In this document: positions 1 to 5,431 of the stretch, in pieces | Position numbering within the stretch: position 1 is the first letter of the stretch | Layout of the letters: each line of letters starts with the position of its first letter | DNA from: Candidatus Methanomethylophilaceae archaeon | Lineage (GTDB): Archaea > Thermoplasmatota > Thermoplasmata > Methanomassiliicoccales > Methanomethylophilaceae | Assembly: GCA_017616575.1 (NCBI GenBank) | Contig: JAFZXW010000190.1 | Span: 1 to 5,431, forward strand | DNA length: 5,431 nt | Direction: 5' to 3' | Made by a program: the position numbers and the translations under genes | Notes under the pieces: generated by a model | The model's database searches: none | What the model was told of the DNA's origin: nothing | The model's input: the letters and a program-made list of their open reading frames with translations, nothing else

Positions 1-13
1 CCATCTCTCGGGC

Positions 14-3000
14 ATGAAGATAGTGAACGTTTCCATCGGCGCGAACCACGGCCATGCCCTGGACGACGCCGCCGCGGCCCTCAGGTCCGAGGGGTTCGAC
101 GTCGAGGTCGTGGGGGCAGACGCCTGCGACATGGACAGGGACGTTCTCTTCAACGAGAGGATTCTCGGGGAGGTGGTTTCCTGCGACATGCTGTTCGTCA
201 GGGTCCACGGGGACGTCACGTTCTTCAAGAGGTTCGAGTCCCTGAAAAGGACGGTGGAATCGGCCGGAGCCAGCACATTCCTGCTCTGCGACAGCGAAAA
301 GCGCGTGACCGACGAATACAGGCACCTTTTCAAAGGAAGCGACGAGGACTTCGGGCTGCTGGCGTCGCTGGTCATGGCCGGAGGGGACGCGAACAACAGG
401 TCCGCACTCCTATGGGCCCTCAAGAATCATGGGGGCGTGGACGTGGAGGTCCCCGGCCCGGTTCTGCCCCCGGCGCAAGGGGCCTACACTTTGGAGAAGA
501 GGTATGCGGACATCGACGAGGCTATCTCCGCAATGAGAACCGACAGGCCGAGGATCTGCGTCATGTTCCACCAGAGGTTCTGGCTGGCCGGGAACTGCGG
601 CGGCGTGGACGGCTTGCTTAAGGCGTTGGAGGAAAGAGGCACGGACGCCATGGCGGTGTTCACCCTGACGTACCAGGAGGCCGAGCTGGGGGCCATTGGG
701 ATAGGGGCGCTGATAGACCGCCACCTCGTCAAAGACGGGAGGCCGCTGGTGGACTGCGTGATACAGACCATGGGATTCTCCCAGACCATGAGGCCGAAGG
801 CCGATGCATTCGAACAAAAATGCGACGACGACATGTTCTCCAGACTGGGGGTGCCGGTGCTGCAGGCGATTCACCTGTACGGGACCTCCGGGGACTGGAG
901 AAAAAGCGTCTACGGCCTCACCGGGTCCGAGATAGCCGGCGCCGTAGTCAGCACCGAGTACGACGGCCAGCTGATCACCGTGCCGTTCGCCGGATACGAG
1001 GTCATGGACGACGGCAGGCGCAAGTACGTACCGATAGAGGACAGGTGCCGCATGGTGGCCGACACGGCCTTCCGCTGGGCGGAGCTCCGCAGGAAAAGGG
1101 CGGAGGAGAAGAAGGTCGCGGTGCTGCTGTACATGTACCCCCCGAGGAACGACCTGGCCGGGGGCGCGTCTGGCCTGGACACGATGGAGAGCGCCGCGGA
1201 CCTGCTCAAGGCGATGGCGACTCGGGGATACGTCCTGGACTGGGTCCCGGAAGACGGGCGCGAAGTCGCCGACCGCCTTCTCGACGGGATAACCAACGAC
1301 GTCTCATGGCTCTCGGACGAGGAGATAGAAAGAAGGGCCGTCGAGACCATATCCGCCGAGAGCTACCGGAAATGGCTCTCGGAATGCCCTGAAAAGATCG
1401 TGAAAGACCTGGTGGACGGCTGGGGGGAGCCGCCCGGGGACGTCCACGTACACGACGGATCGCAGCTCATACCCGGGCTGGTGAACGGCAACGTGTTCGT
1501 CGGCTTCCAGCCCGACCGCGGGAAATGCGGCGCCGAGAGCTACCACGACCCTTCCCTCTCGCCTCCCCACCAATACCTCGGTTTCTACAGGTGGCTGAGG
1601 GACGTCTTCGGAGCCGACGCCGTGATCCACATGGGCACCCACGGCACGCAGGAATGGCTGCCGGGCAAGAGCGTCGGCCTGTCGGAGGAGTGCTTCCCGG
1701 ACGCCGTCCTCGGGAACATCCCAGACATCTACCCTTACATAATCGACAACCCCGGCGAGGGGATGCAGGCCAAACGCAGGGGGTACGCCGCGGTCGTCAC
1801 CCACATGGTCCCCTCCATGACCAGGGCCGACACCTACGAACGCCTGGGGGAGCTGGAGTCCGCCCTCCAGCTCAGGCTGCGCGCGATGGCCACCGCCGAG
1901 AGGGAGAACGTCTCCGACGCCGACAGGAAGATCCTGGAGATAGTAAAGGAGCTGTCGCTGTGCTCCGACCTGGGGATCCCGGAGGACGCGGAGTCCATCG
2001 AAGGACGGGCGGACGACATCTACGACTACGTCCTCGAGATAAAGGACGCCCTGATCGCCGACGGGCTCCACATCCTGGGGAGGGCGCCGGAGGGGGAGCT
2101 CCTGGCCGAATCCGTATACAGCATGGTCAGGAACCCCAACGGGGACGTCCCGTCCCTAAGGGACTCGGTGGCGCAGGACATGGGGCTGGACTTCCAGAGC
2201 CTCCTGCAGGACCCTTCCGGATTCACCGGGGGGCGCCTGAACGGGGACCTGGTGGACGAGATAGACGCGAGGAGCCGCCGCATAGTCGACGAGGTCATCG
2301 GCGGGAAGCCGTCTGAATCCTTCCCGGAGCCGATAAGGAAGACCGCGGAGTTCGTCGAAGGCTTCCTGATACCTGCGATAGGAAGGACGAGCGACGAGAT
2401 CGGCAGCGTCCTGAAGGCCCTGGAAGGCGGGTTCGTGGACCCGGGGCCTTCCGGCTGCCCCACGCGCGGAAGGGCGAGGGTCCTCCCCACCGGGCGCAAC
2501 TTCTACTCGATCGACCCGGACGGCATACCTTGGACGTCCAGCTGGGGCATAGGGGTGAAGATGGCCGAGCAGATGGTCGAGAGGCACGTGGAATCGGAAG
2601 GGGCCTATCCCAGGTCGGTTGGGATAGTGCTCTGGGCCACGGACACCATGAGGACCGGGGGCGACGACGTCGCGTACATCCTTTGGCTGATGGGACTTCG
2701 CCCGGTCTGGACCGAATACGGGGGGCGCGTGACCGGGATGGAGGTCGTCCCGCTGGAGGAGCTCGGGCGCCCGAGGGTGGACGTGACGATCAGGATAAGC
2801 GGCCTGTTCAGGGACGCCTTCCCCAACCTCGTGGCGATGATCGACGAGGGCGCCAGGACCATAGCGCAGCTGGACGAGTCCGACGAGGACAACGCCATGG
2901 CGGAGAACCTGAGGAAGGACGTCCTGGAGGCGGTGCTCTCCGGGATCCCGGAGGACAAGGCCAGGAAGGACGCCATGGTCAGGGTGTTCGGCGACGCCCC

Positions 3001-3796
3001 GGGGCAGTACGGGTGCGGGGTCAACTCCCTCATAACCAACGGGAGATGGAAGACCACGGAGGATCTCGGAGAGTCTTACATCGGGCACGGGTGCTTCGGA
3101 TACGGGGAAGGGTACGACGGCAAGGCGATGCCGGCCCAGTTCAGGAAGAGGATGGGCTCCCTCGACGTCGCCGTGAAGAACCACAACAACCGGGAGAACG
3201 ACCTGTTCGACATGGACGACGACTACGACTTCCTCGGGGGGATGATCGCCGCTTCCAAGGCGGCGGGAGGGTCCGCCAAGGGGTTCATGGGCGACTCCTC
3301 CGACCTTGGAAACATCAAGACCAGGACCTTGGAGGAGGAATGCGCGTTCGTGTTCCGCAGCAAGGTGAACAACCCCAAATGGCTGGACGGCCTGAAGAGG
3401 CACGGGTTCAGAGGGGCGCAGGACGTGTCGCAGCTCTTCGATTACGTCATGGGATGGAGCGCGACGTCGGACGTTATAGAGAAATGGATGTACGACTCCC
3501 TGGCGGAGAGGTTCGTCCTGGACGACGCCGCCAGGGAGTGGATCATGAAGGAGAACCCTTACGCCATGATGAACATGCTGGACCGCCTGGAGGAGGCGGT
3601 GTCCAGAGGCCTCTGGGACGCGGACGAGGAGATGATGAGGAGGCTGGACGCCCTCTACGACGACGTGGAAGGCGCCCTGGAGGACCTCACTGACGGCCGC
3701 GGGACAGCTCGTCGACCTTCGCCTGGAGGTCCTTTATCATCCTCTCCATCTCGAGGATGCGGTCCCTCATCGGGTCTGGAAGGTCGTTGTGCATGA
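14..3796 (+). CDS. cobN: CobN / magnesium-chelatase H family protein, large subunit of a cobaltochelatase
   Basis: This is a 1260-residue CobN/BchH/ChlH-family protein, the large subunit that holds the tetrapyrrole and metal while a partner AAA+ ATPase (ChlI/ChlD or CobS/CobT type) drives insertion; it should be cytosolic. Family motifs run in order: YPPRND (from residue 375) followed by a GLDT stretch; HMGTHGTQEWLPGK (539-552), the best signature; RGYAAVVTHMVPS (from about 589); LPTGRNFYSIDP (from 824); RVFGDAPGQYGCGVN (from 990); and a conserved end around residues 1160-1215. Length fits CobN (about 1200-1300). The ATG at 14 gives the expected MKIV-type N-terminus, but the frame is open to the window edge and no Shine-Dalgarno is visible in the 13 bases before it. 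No ATPase partner lies in the window. Cobalt and a corrinoid precursor are the likeliest substrates by family, but sequence alone cannot exclude another metal or tetrapyrrole. Residues 1226-1260 do not look like family sequence (see separate entry). Confidence 0.93.
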   Translation: MKIVNVSIGANHGHALDDAAAALRSEGFDVEVVGADACDMDRDVLFNERILGEVVSCDMLFVRVHGDVTFFKRFESLKRTVESAGASTFLLCDSEKRVTDEYRHLFKGSDEDFGLLASLVMAGGDANNRSALLWALKNHGGVDVEVPGPVLPPAQGAYTLEKRYADIDEAISAMRTDRPRICVMFHQRFWLAGNCGGVDGLLKALEERGTDAMAVFTLTYQEAELGAIGIGALIDRHLVKDGRPLVDCVIQTMGFSQTMRPKADAFEQKCDDDMFSRLGVPVLQAIHLYGTSGDWRKSVYGLTGSEIAGAVVSTEYDGQLITVPFAGYEVMDDGRRKYVPIEDRCRMVADTAFRWAELRRKRAEEKKVAVLLYMYPPRNDLAGGASGLDTMESAADLLKAMATRGYVLDWVPEDGREVADRLLDGITNDVSWLSDEEIERRAVETISAESYRKWLSECPEKIVKDLVDGWGEPPGDVHVHDGSQLIPGLVNGNVFVGFQPDRGKCGAESYHDPSLSPPHQYLGFYRWLRDVFGADAVIHMGTHGTQEWLPGKSVGLSEECFPDAVLGNIPDIYPYIIDNPGEGMQAKRRGYAAVVTHMVPSMTRADTYERLGELESALQLRLRAMATAERENVSDADRKILEIVKELSLCSDLGIPEDAESIEGRADDIYDYVLEIKDALIADGLHILGRAPEGELLAESVYSMVRNPNGDVPSLRDSVAQDMGLDFQSLLQDPSGFTGGRLNGDLVDEIDARSRRIVDEVIGGKPSESFPEPIRKTAEFVEGFLIPAIGRTSDEIGSVLKALEGGFVDPGPSGCPTRGRARVLPTGRNFYSIDPDGIPWTSSWGIGVKMAEQMVERHVESEGAYPRSVGIVLWATDTMRTGGDDVAYILWLMGLRPVWTEYGGRVTGMEVVPLEELGRPRVDVTIRISGLFRDAFPNLVAMIDEGARTIAQLDESDEDNAMAENLRKDVLEAVLSGIPEDKARKDAMVRVFGDAPGQYGCGVNSLITNGRWKTTEDLGESYIGHGCFGYGEGYDGKAMPAQFRKRMGSLDVAVKNHNNRENDLFDMDDDYDFLGGMIAASKAAGGSAKGFMGDSSDLGNIKTRTLEEECAFVFRSKVNNPKWLDGLKRHGFRGAQDVSQLFDYVMGWSATSDVIEKWMYDSLAERFVLDDAAREWIMKENPYAMMNMLDRLEEAVSRGLWDADEEMMRRLDALYDDVEGALEDLTDGRGTARRPSPGGPLSSSPSRGCGPSSGLEGRCA
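3687..3796 (+). other. Anomalous C-terminal extension of cobN, antisense to the cysE 3' end
   Basis: The last 35 codons of the cobN reading frame (residues 1226-1260) lie wholly on the opposite strand of the cysE coding region. The encoded tail is rich in Pro, Ser, Gly and Arg (for example RRPSPGGPLSSSPSRGCGPS), unlike the acidic, helical sequence just before it, which ends near LYDDVEGALEDL where CobN proteins normally stop. A TGA at 3691-3693 sits in the -1 frame, one base away from the cysE stop on the other strand. A single missing base upstream would restore a stop there. The alternatives are a genuine stop-codon loss with harmless read-through, or a sequencing error. The sequence shows the overlap and the composition change; the cause is inferred. 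Confidence 0.6.
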
Positions 3797-4358
3797 GGTC
3801 CGAGGACTCCGTCTTGATCCCGGCGCGGCTTACTATCCTTCCAGGAACCCCGACCACGGTGCAGCCGTCAGGCACGTCCTTCAGAACCACGGCGCCGGCG
3901 CCCACCCTGACGTTGTCCCCGATGGTGATGTCGCCTAAAACGGCGGCGTTGCATCCCACGACCACATGGTTCCCGATCGTCGGATGCCTCTTCCCCTTGG
4001 CGGTCGAGACCCCTCCGAGAGTGACGCCCTGGTAGATGGATACGTTCTCCCCGATTATGGCCGTCTCCCCGATCACCACGCCCGTGGCATGGTCGATGAA
4101 GAACTTCCTCCCGATGGTCGCCCCGGGGTGTATGTCGCACCCTGTAAGATGGTGCGCATAATAGTTGATGGCCCTGGCCTCCTCCTTCCTCCCCTGGATC
4201 CAGAGCTCGTGGCTCATCCTGTAGTAGCTGACGGCGTGGAGCCCCGTGTGGTACCTGCGGGCGTCGTCCTCGTCCACGACGGCGGGGTCCTTCTCCATCA
4301 CCATCTCGAGGTCCTCGGGGTCGATCCTAATCTCTTCAACGGCTGGGACGTGGGTCAT
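3687..4358 (-). CDS. cysE: Serine O-acetyltransferase
   Basis: This 223-residue enzyme transfers acetyl from acetyl-CoA to L-serine, giving O-acetylserine, which cysteine synthase then combines with sulfide. Residues 15-60 hold the short N-terminal helical region with DPAV (24-27) and HAVSYYRMSHELW. Residues 75-175 form hexapeptide repeats of the left-handed beta-helix, with FIDHATGVVIGET (87-99; the Asp-His pair is D89/H90) and KRHPTIG (123-129; H125 matches the second active-site His). The helix closes at VVGVPGRIV. A Leu/Met/Ile-rich predicted coiled coil follows (about 196-219). The length fits the short CysE form of Firmicutes and archaea. The ATG at 4358 is chosen over an in-frame ATG at 4433 because it has a strong Shine-Dalgarno, starts as homologues do, and overlaps the upstream stop as ATGA. 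The longer start would add 25 atypical residues overlapping the upstream gene's ferredoxin region. The protein ends in Gln, not the Ile used by classical CysE to dock with CysK. Confidence 0.95.
   Translation of the reverse strand: MTHVPAVEEIRIDPEDLEMVMEKDPAVVDEDDARRYHTGLHAVSYYRMSHELWIQGRKEEARAINYYAHHLTGCDIHPGATIGRKFFIDHATGVVIGETAIIGENVSIYQGVTLGGVSTAKGKRHPTIGNHVVVGCNAAVLGDITIGDNVRVGAGAVVLKDVPDGCTVVGVPGRIVSRAGIKTESSDLMHNDLPDPMRDRILEMERMIKDLQAKVDELSRGRQ
4355..4358 (-). other. ATGA start/stop overlap joining the PAPS-reductase-like gene and cysE
   Basis: The cysE ATG (4358-4356) and the TGA stop of the upstream gene (4357-4355) overlap in the tetranucleotide ATGA. Such 4-base overlaps are typical of translationally coupled genes in one operon. 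With no spacer there is no room for a separate cysE promoter outside the upstream coding region. Confidence 0.85.
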
Positions 4359-5431
4359 TGCTCGTACTCCTCCGAGCCCCTGGCGAAGTTCACCGAGGGG
4401 CAAGGGCCGAAACAGTCCTTGCAGTATATGCATTCATCCTCCCTTATCCTGACCTTCCCGTCCTCCATGTACAGGGCGCCCTGCTCGCATCTGGCGGCGC
4501 AGAGCCCGCAACCGACGCACTGCTCCGCGCGCATTATGACCTGGAACGCCTCGTCCATGTGGGCGGACGCGTCGTTCTTGATGTTCGCCTTGCATATTAT
4601 GGAGCCTTCGCGGTAGATCGTGGTGAAGTCGGCGGTGACGTACTCGCCCTCCGGGTCCTCCTCCACCACCCATCCCAGCGCATGGCAGAACGGCTTGACC
4701 TTCTTCAGGTCAACCGGGCGGGAGAGGGCGGCCTCCACGCTGTAGCCTATGACGCACGGGGAGTATCCCTCCTGGACCTTGATGGTCAGAGGCCCGGACT
4801 CCGGGGCCTTGGTCTGCCTGGTCAGCTCGGAGACGTTCCTCCCGGTGATCCTGTGGACCTCCTCCCGTATGGACTTGGGGGCGTCCTTCCACCTCCAGAG
4901 GGCGTACTCCTTCCATTCCGGCGGAAGGCCGCGGTCCTCCATGTATTTGGTGAGGTATTCGTCCCACTGGCCCCATCTGGAGCTCCCTCCGGCGACGACG
5001 TCGAACTCTGCCAGGTCGGACGCTGGGCACAGGAAGCACCCTATCCTGTCCAGGCCGCGGGTGTACCAGACGTTGAACGGCTCCTTCCTCAGCATTATGT
5101 AAAGCCAGACGTGCATGGCGCACCAGCTCTGGATGGGCGACGCGCCTATCTGGCCGGGAGTCCACGGGTTCTGCCAGACCCTGGGCTTGGAGTTCCTGGC
5201 CTCGGACTCGTATTTCCTCTGGCCGATGAACGACAGCACCCCTCCCGGGAAATGCTTGGTTATGGCCCCCACCGTGGGTCCGAGCTTGTTGGTCTTGCAG
5301 CACCACCTGTAATCCTTCGCCGGGGGCCCGAAATAGACCAGGTTCCCGAAGAACGCGTCCGTCGGGGCCTTCTCCTCTATCAATTCCAATCCGTGCCTGG
5401 CGCAGGTCTCGCGGACTTGCTGTACGGTCTC
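4355..5431 (-). CDS. PAPS/APS-reductase-like (PP-loop) protein with C-terminal 2x[4Fe-4S] ferredoxin domain, 5' end missing
   Basis: The reading frame is open from the window edge, so these are the last 358 residues; the N-terminus and PP-loop are outside. A TTG at 5389 could be called a start, but homologous-looking sequence continues upstream of it, so the gene is marked partial. Residues (window numbering): WCCKTNKLGP with the Cys pair 44-45; IGQRKYESEAR (69-79), matching the GxRxxES..R substrate loop of PAPS reductases; ASPIQSW (97-103); and DRIGCFLCP with C132 and C135. The CC...CxxC spacing (87 residues between C45 and C132) resembles the [4Fe-4S] site of APS reductases. Residues about 200-300 are an unassigned linker domain. 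The end is a ferredoxin: CVGCGLCAARC (305-315) and CIYCKDCFGPCP (334-345), two complete four-Cys cluster sites. It probably reduces or transfers sulfur using electrons through its own clusters. APS, PAPS or another substrate cannot be decided here. It is first or internal in an operon with cysE. Confidence 0.85.
   Translation of the reverse strand, partial: ETVQQVRETCARHGLELIEEKAPTDAFFGNLVYFGPPAKDYRWCCKTNKLGPTVGAITKHFPGGVLSFIGQRKYESEARNSKPRVWQNPWTPGQIGASPIQSWCAMHVWLYIMLRKEPFNVWYTRGLDRIGCFLCPASDLAEFDVVAGGSSRWGQWDEYLTKYMEDRGLPPEWKEYALWRWKDAPKSIREEVHRITGRNVSELTRQTKAPESGPLTIKVQEGYSPCVIGYSVEAALSRPVDLKKVKPFCHALGWVVEEDPEGEYVTADFTTIYREGSIICKANIKNDASAHMDEAFQVIMRAEQCVGCGLCAARCEQGALYMEDGKVRIREDECIYCKDCFGPCPSVNFARGSEEYEQ
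4367..4373 (-). promoter_or_regulatory. Strong ribosome binding site for cysE
   Basis: On the minus strand, GGAGGAG ends 8 bases before the cysE ATG at 4358. This is close to a perfect Shine-Dalgarno match, and it lies inside the last codons of the upstream PAPS-reductase-like gene. It fixes the cysE start at 4358 and fits reinitiation or direct ribosome loading at the ATGA junction. Confidence 0.8.

Noticed and set aside
1304..2071. Minus-strand open frame of 255 codons inside cobN
   Set aside because: Antisense shadow of the CobN core, including the HMGTHGT region; composition is typical of GC-rich shadow frames.
2156..3403. Long open frame of 415 codons on the minus strand inside cobN
   Set aside because: It lies antisense to strongly conserved CobN motifs, its translation is Pro/Val/His/Arg-rich with no recognisable domain, and long antisense frames are common in GC-rich genes.
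2530..3693. Plus-strand open frame of 387 codons in the -1 frame of cobN
   Set aside because: The translation is Arg/Gly-rich nonsense overlapping conserved CobN sequence. Only its terminal TGA at 3691-3693 is of interest, as a possible original cobN stop.
3687..3796. Bidirectional terminator between the convergent genes
   Set aside because: There is no intergenic space, and I saw no T-run or convincing stem-loop near either stop.
14..3796. In-frame TAG/TGA recoding (pyrrolysine or selenocysteine)
   Set aside because: All three genes end in TGA at positions that fit or follow complete domains, and no family domain is interrupted by a stop codon. TGA-only stops are compatible with TAG avoidance, but three genes prove nothing.
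4359..4433. Longer cysE with ATG at 4433
   Set aside because: It would add 25 residues translated from the Cys-rich ferredoxin coding region in another frame. The ATG at 4358 has the Shine-Dalgarno and matches the usual CysE start.
3966..4616. Plus-strand open frame of 216 codons across cysE and the ferredoxin region
   Set aside because: It is antisense to two clearly recognised genes, crosses their junction, and has no family features.
5387..5389. TTG at 5389 as the start of the reductase-like gene
   Set aside because: The frame is open to the window edge with plausible protein sequence, and the PP-loop expected in this family has not yet appeared, so the true start is outside.

Overview
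The window is a short, gene-dense piece of GC-rich genome with three protein genes and almost no non-coding DNA. The gene content and codon use point to an archaeon, probably a methanogen. Despite the GC richness, arginine is often AGG and isoleucine often ATA. The right-hand gene has an architecture I associate with archaea: a PAPS-reductase-type domain followed by a two-cluster ferredoxin. My best guess is a Methanomassiliicoccales-type (Thermoplasmata) methanogen, but this is inference from style and content; no rRNA or methanogenesis gene is present to confirm it.

Left two thirds, plus strand: one very large gene (14-3796) for a CobN/magnesium-chelatase-H-family protein. This is the large, porphyrinoid-binding subunit of an ATP-dependent metal chelatase, presumably cobaltochelatase for corrinoid synthesis. 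Its family motifs run from end to end. The last 35 residues look like read-through sequence lying antisense to the next gene.

Right third, minus strand: two genes in one operon. The upstream gene is cut by the window edge (4355-5431). It encodes the C-terminal 358 residues of a PAPS/APS-reductase-like (PP-loop) protein with a Cys-Cys...CxxC pattern like the [4Fe-4S] site of APS reductases, and a C-terminal 2x[4Fe-4S] ferredoxin domain. It overlaps the next gene, serine O-acetyltransferase cysE (3687-4358), by an ATGA start/stop, and a strong Shine-Dalgarno sequence lies just before that ATG. Together the pair would couple a sulfur-reducing or sulfur-handling redox enzyme to the enzyme that makes O-acetylserine, the carbon acceptor for sulfide in cysteine synthesis.

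The two transcription units converge and their coding regions overlap tail-to-tail by 110 bp. No tRNA, rRNA, CRISPR array, mobile element, long repeat or recognisable terminator was seen. No stretch longer than about 300 bases lacks a gene. The most useful points for follow-up are the overlap and anomalous CobN tail, the possible three-cluster Fe-S reductase and its coupling to CysE, and the CysE C-terminus, which lacks the usual CysK-docking isoleucine.
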